DNA of 5,129 nt from a bacterium (GTDB taxonomy: Bacteria > Krumholzibacteriota > Krumholzibacteria > LZORAL124-64-63), in assembly GCA_003646045.1 (NCBI GenBank), contig QNDV01000224.1, positions 1 through 5,129 of the forward strand, in the 5' to 3' direction. The notes under the pieces were generated by a model, which worked only from the letters and a program-made list of their open reading frames with translations, did no database searches and was not told where the DNA came from. The translations under genes were made by a program, and so were the position numbers. How positions within the stretch are numbered: position 1 is the stretch's first letter; every line of letters begins with the position of its first letter. Of the stretch, positions 1 through 5,129 are shown piece by piece.

Positions 1-1
1 C

Positions 2-712
2 GCCCAGATCAAGGAGCCGGTATTCGCCCTGGTCTTCGCTCTGGTCGAGGCCGACAGCCTGGGCACGTGGACCCGCGCGGAGGTGGAGTCGTTCGCCGAG
101 AGTTGGGGCCGCACTTCGGATTTCCCCCTGGATCACCTGGTGGCCATCAGGCGCGAAGTGGCAGCCCCGCAACACCAGGTGGAGCGCCGGGGTTACGTCT
201 GCAACCGGACAATCACCATCGAAATGGACAGCACACGCCTGGATATGCCCATGCCCTACAGCATCCTGGGTTACCACCCCGGCGCGTTGAGCTTCGGCAG
301 TCCCCTGGTCCTCCGTGAATGGCGCCTGGGCGAGGTGGAACTTCAAGTGCGGGGGGATGACGGCTCATACCGGCAGACCGTAACGGGCCTGACCATCTTC
401 CAGGTGGTCTCGGGCTGGGCCATACTGGACGTGGACGGCTGGCTGGACAAGCTGCTGGGCCGGAACCTGGATGACGCCTCCACCCTGGCCTTCAGCACCT
501 GCCGTGCCGATGGCCGCATCATGGGCGTGGGCACCAACGTGGGGCGCACGGGGCGTTCCATCTATGGCGAGCTGGATTTTCGCAGGGGCACGGTGATAAA
601 CCACGGACGACCACTGGCGCGGGCGGTGTCGGCGGCGGCCCGGCCTTTCAGCCTGCCCGACAGTGGTGATCGCCTGGAGACCTGGCAGGACTACGGCGAT
701 ACGGATCATTAA
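2..712 (+). CDS. Unrecognised protein, 3' part of a gene that starts left of the window
   Basis: The reading frame is open from the first bases of the window to a TAA at 710-712, giving 236 visible residues, so the real start lies outside. A GTG at 83 could serve as a start, but the frame upstream of it is equally well coding (residues such as EPVFALVFALVEADSLGTW), so I treat the gene as truncated by the window edge. I do not recognise the family. The visible part is mostly polar, with no clear membrane segment, two cysteines (in VCNRTITIE and FSTCRADGR) and a beta-rich look in the middle. A signal peptide cannot be judged without the N-terminus. Only 19 bp separate its stop from the diguanylate cyclase on the same strand, so the two are probably one transcript; a sensory or accessory role for the cyclase is possible but is only an inference from position. 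Confidence 0.75.
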   Translation, partial: AQIKEPVFALVFALVEADSLGTWTRAEVESFAESWGRTSDFPLDHLVAIRREVAAPQHQVERRGYVCNRTITIEMDSTRLDMPMPYSILGYHPGALSFGSPLVLREWRLGEVELQVRGDDGSYRQTVTGLTIFQVVSGWAILDVDGWLDKLLGRNLDDASTLAFSTCRADGRIMGVGTNVGRTGRSIYGELDFRRGTVINHGRPLARAVSAAARPFSLPDSGDRLETWQDYGDTDH

Positions 713-722
713 CCACGTCCGG

Positions 723-727
723 GGAGG
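723..727 (+). promoter_or_regulatory. Ribosome binding site of the diguanylate cyclase gene
   Basis: GGAGG lies four bases before the ATG at 732. It decides the start: the frame is also open upstream to 663, but that would put 23 extra residues inside the end of the preceding gene, and no comparable ribosome site precedes 663. The spacing is short but usable. Confidence 0.7.
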
Positions 728-731
728 CGGC

Positions 732-1880
732 ATGGAGCGCAATGGTTTTCTCGCGGTTACCGGCCGGCTGATCAACGTCTTCATTCCCCGCCAACTGCGC
801 GACGGCAGGCCCGAGACGGTGCTGCGGGCGCGGGTCCTGGTGTCGGTGCTGATGTTCAACGGCATGCTGGCGGTGATACTGGCGCCGATCAACGCCCAGG
901 TGCGGGGGGCGGTTCCCGGCCTGCCTGCGCCCTGGCCCCTGGTACTTCTGGGCCTGACCTTTACCGCCTATCTGACCAGCCTGCTGGTCTTCCGCCGCAC
1001 GGGTTGCTTCAGCCTGGCGGGTAATATTTTCGTGGGCTACCTGTTCGCCGTTGTCGCCACCATTGCGGCGGATGCCGGCGTCCAGACTGATCGCATGCTG
1101 GTATGGCTGCTGCTGGTACCGGTCTACTCCTTCCTCATGATGGGCCTGCGCTGGGGTCTGGCCTGGAGCACCCTGACCGTGGTGGCCAGCGGCTTGCTGC
1201 ACTACAGGGCGCCGGTCGACCCCCTGGTCGCGACCAGTCACATCTACTGGAACTGGTTCTCACTGCTGCTCGTGGTCGTGGTGGGACTGGTGGTCTACGA
1301 GACAGTGACGGGCCGCCTGCTGACCCTGCTGGAACGCGAACGCAGCCGCTTCGCACACGCCGCGGACCACGACGGCCTGACGGGCCTGCCCAACCGCACC
1401 GCCTTCGACCGCGAACTGCTCCTGGCCGTGGACGAGGCCCTGGCAGCCGGCCGTCCCCTGGCCCTGGCCTTTCTGGATCTGGACGGTTTCAAACCGATCA
1501 ACGATACCCACGGACACCAGGCCGGCGACGAAGTGCTGCGAGTGGTGGCCCGTCGGCTGCTCGCATCGTTCCGCGAGTACGACCTGGTGGCCCGCATAGG
1601 TGGCGATGAGTTCGCCGTGGTGCTGCGACGCGCCGCACCGCCGCCGCCGGCTCCTGCTCGGCTGGAGGCGGCCCTCGCCGAAATCCGGGCGCCCATCCAC
1701 TGGGAAGGTGTCGATCTGCAGGTTTCGGCCAGCGTCGGCGTAGTGCTGTTTCCGGGTCACGGCCGCACGGCGACGGACCTGCTGGCCGCGGCCGATGCCG
1801 CCATGTACCGGGCCAAGGAATCCGGGGGACGGGTCATCGTCGGCGGGCCGGCCGCAACGGGAGGGCATGAGACCGACTGA
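732..1880 (+). CDS. Membrane-bound diguanylate cyclase (GGDEF domain, six-helix N-terminus)
   Basis: A 382-residue protein that should make cyclic di-GMP from two GTP at the inner membrane. Residues about 34-190 hold five or six hydrophobic segments (near 34-54, 67-87, 92-112, 120-137, 138-156 and 173-191), followed by a short charged linker (ERERSRF) that probably forms the signalling helix. The GGDEF domain begins with the signature DHDGLTGLPNR at 212-222. The metal-binding Asp is D249 in the FLDLDGFK segment; N257 and D266 sit where guanine is bound; the catalytic loop GGDEF is at 290-294. The RxxD inhibitory site is present as REYD at 281-284, exactly five residues before GGDEF, so product inhibition is expected. 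A proline-rich stretch (APPPPAPA, 302-309) follows the active-site strand and is probably a surface loop. There is no EAL domain, so it is a synthase only. The membrane part has no sensory family I can name. It lies 19 bp behind the preceding gene, probably in the same operon. Confidence 0.95.
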   Translation: MERNGFLAVTGRLINVFIPRQLRDGRPETVLRARVLVSVLMFNGMLAVILAPINAQVRGAVPGLPAPWPLVLLGLTFTAYLTSLLVFRRTGCFSLAGNIFVGYLFAVVATIAADAGVQTDRMLVWLLLVPVYSFLMMGLRWGLAWSTLTVVASGLLHYRAPVDPLVATSHIYWNWFSLLLVVVVGLVVYETVTGRLLTLLERERSRFAHAADHDGLTGLPNRTAFDRELLLAVDEALAAGRPLALAFLDLDGFKPINDTHGHQAGDEVLRVVARRLLASFREYDLVARIGGDEFAVVLRRAAPPPPAPARLEAALAEIRAPIHWEGVDLQVSASVGVVLFPGHGRTATDLLAAADAAMYRAKESGGRVIVGGPAATGGHETD

Positions 1881-1905
1881 TCCAGTGACACCTGGAACCG
1901 CCGCG

Positions 1906-1936
1906 GTGGCGTCATTCCGCCCGCAAGTGACGCCAC
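1906..1936. terminator. Stem-loop at the convergent gene ends, possible bidirectional terminator
   Basis: GTGGCGTCA (1906-1914) and TGACGCCAC (1928-1936) form a perfect 9-bp stem with a 13-base loop. It lies 25 bases after the cyclase stop and covers the last codons and stop of the glycosyltransferase gene on the other strand. Position and symmetry suit transcription termination or 3'-end protection for both genes. Neither side has a run of T, so it is not a classical Rho-independent terminator. Confidence 0.35.
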
Positions 1937-3222
1937 GGCCAGTCGAAACCGCCGTCGGCGATCCGCAGGGCACAGGCCACGAACAACGCCAACTGGGCCA
2001 GCACCTTGGGCAACGGCATCAGCAGGCGACTGCCCGTACTCCAGCCGGCCGACGGATCCCACACCGCCGGATTCTTCACCCCGTCGAGCAGGACGAACGC
2101 CGAAGGCAGGGCCAGCAGAACGAGGGCCGTCATGGTGACGATCATCAGTACCTTGCCCGTGCGGTCGCGCGGGTCGGCGGCCAACTCCAACAGGAACAGC
2201 ACGCCCATGACCATGATCCCGGTCATGTGGTGCTCCCAGACATGGGCGTAGGTCAGGAAATGGGCCAGCACCAACGCCGTCGCCGCAGCAGCGGGCTCGA
2301 GACGTCGCGCCGACAGTACCGCCAGCGCAGTCACCCCCAACAACAGCAGATGCAACCAGGTCGCCGCCACCTCGGCCGACGATCCCACCAGGACGTGCAT
2401 CACGTACACCAGGCCGAAATTACCCGCGTTCATGCCGCCCGGCGGTTTGAAGTTCAGGTTGCGAAAGGTCTGCCAATCCTCCGGGTGGGTCAGGAACCAG
2501 GGCACGGCCAGACCCAGGGCCAGGACCAACGCCAACCCCGCCGCCCAGCGGTAGGTGCGCTTGCGAATCAGCATGGGCAACGTGACCAGTGGTACCATCT
2601 TCAGCAGGGACGCCGCCGACAGGGTCAGCGCCATCACCAACCGGCGCAGACGCCCCGGCTCCGGCGCCCCGGGTCCACCCCCGAGCAGGAGCGTGAAACC
2701 CAGCAGGGCGAATACCGCAAAAGTGAACTGCCCCATGTGGAGCTCCAGCAGGTAGGGCATGTTCGCCAGTAAAACCACCACGGCGAAGGTGCGCACGTCG
2801 GCGGGCACCGCGCTGCGCCAGACCAGCAGGATCAGGATCGCCAGCAGTATCTCCAGGATCAGTATCCACACCTGCCAGGCGACCCGAGGCGGCAGGTTCG
2901 CCAGGGCGGCACCCAGGGTGTGGGCCACTACCGGCAGGTAGCGATAAGGGAAAGAGTACGGTGTGACCCGCGGCTGCTCATCGAATCGGTAGACGTCGGC
3001 GCCCTGGTGGACGTTCACTCCGGCATGGTAGATGGCAAAGAAATCGACCGCCGGGCCGGGACGATGGACCGCGTCACTGAACAACGACCAGTACCAGGGC
3101 CTCTGGTCCGGTGTAGCCCGGTTGACGCTGAGGGGTTGACGCAGGACGGCCGTGACTCCGGCCAGATGGAAAGCGACGGCGCCGGCGAGAACGACGATCG
3201 TGACGAGACGGCGCAGGGGCAT
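1912..3222 (-). CDS. Integral-membrane glycosyltransferase, GT87 / DUF2029 type (GT-C fold)
   Basis: A 436-residue, strongly hydrophobic protein with roughly 10-12 membrane segments; the first is at about 5-27 after a basic MPLRR start. It matches the GT87 (DUF2029) pattern: an N-terminal extracytoplasmic loop DFFAIYHAGVNVHQGADVY at 60-78, with an Asp (D60) in the position of the conserved acidic residue; then FPYRYLPVVAH at 91-101; MGQFTFAVFALLGF at 163-176; and ASLLKMVPLVTLPMLIRKR at 204-222. Known members (for example the mycobacterial PimE type) are polyprenyl-phosphate-sugar dependent hexosyl- or mannosyltransferases acting on the outer face of the membrane; the substrate here cannot be told. 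Start choice: an ATG 19 codons upstream (3277-3279) is in frame, but the extension is not membrane-like and that ATG lies within a candidate promoter, so I prefer 3222, which has a weak GGA ribosome site. It is convergent with the cyclase and divergent from pyrC, so it is probably a single-gene transcript. Assignment to the family is from remembered motifs. Confidence 0.88.
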   Translation of the reverse strand: MPLRRLVTIVVLAGAVAFHLAGVTAVLRQPLSVNRATPDQRPWYWSLFSDAVHRPGPAVDFFAIYHAGVNVHQGADVYRFDEQPRVTPYSFPYRYLPVVAHTLGAALANLPPRVAWQVWILILEILLAILILLVWRSAVPADVRTFAVVVLLANMPYLLELHMGQFTFAVFALLGFTLLLGGGPGAPEPGRLRRLVMALTLSAASLLKMVPLVTLPMLIRKRTYRWAAGLALVLALGLAVPWFLTHPEDWQTFRNLNFKPPGGMNAGNFGLVYVMHVLVGSSAEVAATWLHLLLLGVTALAVLSARRLEPAAAATALVLAHFLTYAHVWEHHMTGIMVMGVLFLLELAADPRDRTGKVLMIVTMTALVLLALPSAFVLLDGVKNPAVWDPSAGWSTGSRLLMPLPKVLAQLALFVACALRIADGGFDWPWRHLRAE

Positions 3223-3268
3223 GGTGAACTGTCCGGCGGGTGGGGTGGCAGTAATGATCGACGCGCCG

Positions 3269-3280
3269 CATGCTAGCATG
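3269..3280. repeat. Perfect 12-bp palindrome, possible operator
   Basis: CATGCTAGCATG reads the same on both strands. It overlaps the candidate -10 box of the glycosyltransferase promoter, where binding of a dimeric repressor would block transcription. One isolated short palindrome can occur by chance, so the operator role is a guess. Confidence 0.35.
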
Positions 3281-3298
3281 GATCGGTGGGAGCCACAA
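3270..3298 (-). promoter_or_regulatory. Candidate sigma-70-type promoter for the glycosyltransferase gene
   Basis: On the minus strand TTGTGG (3298-3293) is followed after exactly 17 bases by TAGCAT (3275-3270). The -35 matches the consensus at 3 of 6 positions and the -10 at 4 of 6. Transcription would start near 3262, giving a leader of about 40 bases to the ATG at 3222. If real, it rules out the upstream ATG at 3279 as the start. Confidence 0.35.
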
Positions 3299-3383
3299 CT
3301 CGGAGCGGAATGTCGTGCCGATTGTCGAACCGCGTCATGGCGGAGCTTGCGCTCAGGGTTAACTTGGAACCTTGATGACAGAC

Positions 3384-3410
3384 CGTATCGGCCGACGCCC
3401 GGCCGATACG
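3384..3410 (+). promoter_or_regulatory. Perfect 11-bp hairpin in the pyrC leader
   Basis: CGTATCGGCCG (3384-3394) and CGGCCGATACG (3400-3410) are exact reverse complements around the five-base loop ACGCC. The structure ends 27 bases before the pyrC start codon and 16 bases before its ribosome binding site. There is no T-run after it, so it is not a terminator. It may be a DNA operator (the arms form a 27-bp dyad) or an RNA leader element affecting translation or stability. Pyrimidine-responsive control is a natural idea for pyrC, but nothing in the sequence identifies the effector. Neither PyrR-binding nor purine-operator motifs are evident. Confidence 0.55.
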
Positions 3411-3426
3411 AAACCGACCTCTCTTC

Positions 3427-3431
3427 GGGAG
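3427..3431 (+). promoter_or_regulatory. Ribosome binding site of pyrC
   Basis: GGGAG lies six bases before the ATG at 3438 and supports that start over an in-frame TTG/ATG at 3372-3377, which would force the leader hairpin to be coding. The GAG part can pair with CTC at 3421-3423 in a small three-base-pair hairpin, too weak alone to count as a switch. Confidence 0.6.
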
Positions 3432-3437
3432 CGCAAC

Positions 3438-4775
3438 ATGTCCGACCTGCTGATCACCGGCGCCCGCATGGTCAACGAAGGCACCGTTACCGAGGGTGAT
3501 ATCCTGGTCTCGGACGGTCGCATTGCGGCCATGGGTGGCGACCTGTCATCCCGCCCCGCCAAGCGCGTTATCGAGGCGCAGGGCCGCTATCTGCTGCCCG
3601 GTCTCATCGATGACCAAGTGCATTTCCGTGAGCCCGGCCTGACCCACAAGGCCGACATCGCCCACGAGTCGCGGGCTGCTGTCGCCGGCGGCGTGACCAG
3701 CTTCATGGACATGCCCAACGTCGACCCTCCCACCCTGACACCCGAACTTCTCGAGGATCGCTATGCCCTGGCCGCCGGGCAGGCCGTGGCCAACCACGCC
3801 TTCTACCTCGGAGCCAGCAACGACAACCTGGACCAGATCCGCCGCCTCGAGCCGGGTCGGGCCTGCGGCGTGAAGATCTTCATGGGCAGTTCCACCGGCA
3901 ACATGCTGGTGGACAATGCGGACACCCTGGCCGGCATCTTTCGCGATGCCCCCGGCCTGGTGGCGGTCCACTGCGAGGATGATCCGCTGATCCACGCCAA
4001 CGAACTCTCCTGGCGCGAAAAATTCGGCGACGAGATCCCCTTCGACCAACACCCGTTGATCCGCAGCGCCGAGGCCTGCTGGCGCTCGTCGAGTCTGGCG
4101 GTGGAACTGGCGCGGGAGCACGGCACCCGCCTGCACGTCCTGCACCTGACCACCGCCCGCGAACTGGAACTCTTCACCCCGGGCCCGGTGACCGGCAAAC
4201 GCATCACCGCCGAGGTCTGCCTCCATCACCTCTGGTTCAGCGACCGCGACTACGCCCGCCTGGGCTCCCTTATCAAGTGCAATCCGGCGATCAAGTCATC
4301 CACCGACCGCGACGCCCTGCGCGCCGCCCTGGCCGACGACCGTCTGGATGTCATCGCCACCGATCATGCCCCCCACACCCTGGACGAGAAGGGCCGCACC
4401 TACCTGCGCACCCCCAGTGGCCTGCCCCTGGTGCAGTTCCTGCTGCCGTCCCTGTGGGCCCTGCACCAGGATGGGGTCTTCACCCTGCCTGATCTCGTGC
4501 AGAAGGCCTGCCACAATCCGGCGCTGGCCTTCGGCGTCAAGGAGCGCGGCTTCCTGCGCGAGGGCTGGTGGGCCGACCTGGTGCTGGTTGGTGAACGTCC
4601 GCAGACCGTCACGCGCGACCAGGTACTTTCCAAGTGCGGTTGGTCGCCGTTCGAGGGGACTGAACTGCCGGTGGTGGTGGACCTCACAGTGGTCTCGGGC
4701 GAGGTGGCCTGGGAGGATGGGCGGATTGTGGAGGGGTGCCGGGGGCGGAGGATGGAGTTTCGCGGGGCGAAGTAA
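3438..4775 (+). CDS. pyrC: Dihydroorotase, class I-like amidohydrolase of the Q-V-H subtype
   Basis: A 445-residue cytosolic zinc amidohydrolase that interconverts carbamoyl-aspartate and dihydroorotate, step three of de novo pyrimidine synthesis. After the small N-terminal beta part (MSDLLITGARMVNEG) comes the metal and substrate motif DDQVHFREPGL at 58-68, with H62 and the carboxylate-binding R64; MPN with N94 at 92-94; GVKIFMGSSTGNM at 144-156 with K146 as the likely carboxylated lysine bridging the metals; VHCED with H178; LHVLHLTT with H236; KCNPAIK at 280-286; and the catalytic Asp D309 in ATDHAPH. The C-terminus returns to the beta part (ADLVLV, SKCGWSPFEG). Length is normal. Unusual is Q60 where most relatives have the first His of HxH; I recall this Gln as typical of the PRK09060-like dihydroorotases of Xanthomonads and Bacteroidetes, so it is a subtype mark rather than damage. 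K146, H178, H236 and D309 are all present, so it should be active. An allantoinase or hydantoinase is less likely given the subtype motifs. It is monocistronic as far as can be seen. Confidence 0.95.
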   Translation: MSDLLITGARMVNEGTVTEGDILVSDGRIAAMGGDLSSRPAKRVIEAQGRYLLPGLIDDQVHFREPGLTHKADIAHESRAAVAGGVTSFMDMPNVDPPTLTPELLEDRYALAAGQAVANHAFYLGASNDNLDQIRRLEPGRACGVKIFMGSSTGNMLVDNADTLAGIFRDAPGLVAVHCEDDPLIHANELSWREKFGDEIPFDQHPLIRSAEACWRSSSLAVELAREHGTRLHVLHLTTARELELFTPGPVTGKRITAEVCLHHLWFSDRDYARLGSLIKCNPAIKSSTDRDALRAALADDRLDVIATDHAPHTLDEKGRTYLRTPSGLPLVQFLLPSLWALHQDGVFTLPDLVQKACHNPALAFGVKERGFLREGWWADLVLVGERPQTVTRDQVLSKCGWSPFEGTELPVVVDLTVVSGEVAWEDGRIVEGCRGRRMEFRGAK

Positions 4776-4789
4776 GGTTGTGATCGTGT

Positions 4790-4919
4790 GGCCCCCGGGG
4801 GCCTTGGTTTGGGCCGCGGTGGCGTGGCATCCGGTAGCCTTGATTTGGGGCTGTGATCTAGCCCCGGGGGGGCCTTGTTTGGTGGCGCCCGCATGGCCCC
4901 CGGTGGCCATGGTTTGGGG
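4790..4919. repeat. Four degenerate tandem copies of a ~35-bp GC-rich palindromic repeat
   Basis: Copies begin at 4790, 4826, 4860 and 4895 (spacing 36, 34 and 35). Each has a 14- to 15-bp palindromic head centred on CCGG, then a G/T tail. The first head, GGCCCCCGGGGGCC (4790-4803), is a perfect palindrome; the others are GGCATCCGGTAGCC, AGCCCCGGGGGGGCC and GGCCCCCGGTGGCC. The tails are TTGGTTTGGG, TTGATTTGGGG, TTGTTTGGTGG and ATGGTTTGGGG. The spacers between units vary, though TGTGATC occurs before copies 1 and 3. The block starts 14 bases after the pyrC stop. In RNA each unit would be a stable hairpin followed by a U-rich stretch, so copy 1 could help end pyrC transcription. No long open frame with protein-like content runs through it. 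It resembles a REP/BIME-like extragenic element in form only; I do not recognise the family. Confidence 0.75.
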
Positions 4920-4956
4920 TGTTATGCGGAAAGCAAGAACCGGGCCGAGCTGCGGC

Positions 4957-5028
4957 GTATTTTGTTGGTTTATTATGGTGTTATGTGATTTTAGGCCTTG
5001 CGTATTTCGCTATATTTTCGTATATTGT
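4957..5028. other. AT-rich island (about 30% GC) before the last gene
   Basis: 22 of these 72 bases are G or C, against a window that is otherwise well above 60%. It contains many T-runs and TA steps, a 10-bp quasi-repeat (TATTTCGC, TATATTTTCG and TATATTGTTCG at 5003-5031) and no gene. It has the composition of a strong promoter or a site for nucleoid-associated proteins; it may also mark the edge of transferred DNA. Confidence 0.6.
4998..5026 (+). promoter_or_regulatory. Candidate sigma-70-type promoter for the gene at 5065
   Basis: TTGCGT (4998-5003) and TATATT (5021-5026) are separated by exactly 17 bases. The -10 differs from the consensus at one position; the -35 keeps TTG only. Transcription would begin near 5033, leaving a leader of about 32 bases that contains the ribosome site. 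A second TATATT at 5011 has no good -35. The AT-rich DNA upstream could act as an UP element. Confidence 0.5.
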
Positions 5029-5052
5029 TCGCACCTCCCAAATACCCAGGTC

Positions 5053-5058
5053 AGGAGG
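5053..5058 (+). promoter_or_regulatory. Consensus ribosome binding site of the right-edge gene
   Basis: AGGAGG is a full match to the Shine-Dalgarno core, six bases before the ATG at 5065, and is the best ribosome site in the window. Flanking GGTC (5049-5052) and GACC (5058-5061) could pair over the AGGAG in the loop, a four-base-pair stem that may or may not matter. Confidence 0.75.
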
Positions 5059-5064
5059 ACCGCC

Positions 5065-5129
5065 ATGTCTGCTGTGGCGTTCGTTTCAGGTCAATCTGCT
5101 GCTCGTGTTCATGCTTCCCTGCGTCGGTC
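5065..5129 (+). CDS. Start of an unrecognised gene, cut by the right window edge
   Basis: An ATG after a perfect AGGAGG opens a frame of 21 codons that continues out of the window (MSAVAFVSGQSAARVHASLRR). No family can be named from so little. The visible start has no signal peptide: there is no basic N-terminus and no hydrophobic core longer than a few residues. Twelve of the 20 codons after ATG end in T (for example four of five Ala codons are GCT), whereas the other genes of the window prefer C or G; this suggests either a highly expressed gene or one of different origin. The frame is also open upstream to an ATG at 4924, but that stretch is AT-rich, Cys- and aromatic-rich and contains the candidate promoter, so 5065 is the better start. 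Confidence 0.6.
   Translation, partial: MSAVAFVSGQSAARVHASLRR

Noticed and set aside
663..731. N-terminal extension of the diguanylate cyclase from the GTG at 663
   Set aside because: It would overlap the end of the preceding gene by 50 bases, while ATG 732 has its own GGAGG ribosome site.
1260..1973. A 237-codon open frame on the minus strand across the diguanylate cyclase
   Set aside because: It lies opposite the well-conserved GGDEF domain, has no recognisable motif and no ribosome site; it is a by-product of GC-rich codon positions.
1795..2772. A 325-codon open frame on the plus strand opposite the glycosyltransferase gene
   Set aside because: Its translation is a Gln/His/Arg-rich low-complexity chain with no domain pattern, the usual antisense shadow of a GC-rich hydrophobic membrane protein; the minus-strand frame has clear GT87 motifs.
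3372..3437. N-terminal extension of dihydroorotase from 3372
   Set aside because: The 22 added residues are encoded by the leader hairpin, and family members start close to the MSDLLITGAR segment with ribosome site GGGAG before it.
4786..4790. GTGTG resembling the 5' end of a group II intron
   Set aside because: No domain V hairpin, no reverse transcriptase frame and no matching 3' end follow; the downstream DNA is the palindromic repeat array.
4296..4910. Minus-strand open frame running from the palindromic repeat array into pyrC
   Set aside because: The translation is repetitive Pro/Gly/Gln-rich sequence from the repeats followed by antisense of pyrC; nothing supports expression.
4790..4919. 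CRISPR array reading of the four repeats
   Set aside because: The repeats are diverged, the intervening bases are only about ten long and of irregular length, and no cas gene is in the window.
4920..4927. GTTATGC resembling an integron recombination core
   Set aside because: It misses the GTTRRRY consensus at one position, has no partner RYYYAAC with the required imperfect hairpin, and no integrase is present.
4924..5064. Upstream in-frame extension of the right-edge gene to an ATG at 4924
   Set aside because: The stretch is AT-rich, gives a Cys/Phe/Tyr-rich peptide, lacks a ribosome site and contains the promoter candidate; the perfect AGGAGG before 5065 fits better.

Overview
The window is GC-rich DNA with dense coding, strong G/C bias at third codon positions and short intergenic gaps. 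It is most probably from a high-GC proteobacterium. The dihydroorotase is of the subtype I associate with Xanthomonadales-like Gammaproteobacteria (and Bacteroidetes), so a gammaproteobacterium is the best guess; this rests on remembered family features, not on a search. I see no phage, transposase, CRISPR or RNA gene.

Layout. (1) Positions 2-712 (+) hold the 3' part of an unrecognised gene that starts left of the window. (2) After a 19-bp gap, 732-1880 (+) encodes an integral-membrane diguanylate cyclase with about six membrane segments and an intact GGDEF active site and inhibitory site. (3) Convergent to it, 31 bp away, 1912-3222 (-) encodes a multi-pass GT-C glycosyltransferase of the GT87/DUF2029 type; a 9-bp stem-loop lies across the shared 3' ends. 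(4) A divergent intergenic region (3223-3437) has a candidate minus-strand promoter whose -10 lies in a 12-bp perfect palindrome, and an 11-bp perfect hairpin in the leader of the next gene. (5) Positions 3438-4775 (+) encode dihydroorotase (pyrC), the third step of pyrimidine synthesis. (6) Positions 4776-5064 are non-coding: four degenerate tandem copies of a ~35-bp GC-rich palindromic repeat, then a ~70-bp stretch of about 30% GC with a good promoter candidate. (7) A new gene starts at 5065 (+) with a perfect AGGAGG ribosome binding site and T-ending codons unlike the rest of the window; it runs off the right edge.

How they fit together. The first two genes are probably co-transcribed. The glycosyltransferase and pyrC diverge from one regulatory region but have no obvious shared pathway. 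The regulatory structures around pyrC, the repeat block behind it and the compositionally odd gene start at the right edge are the parts most worth a second look. I found no convincing new multi-gene system within what is visible.
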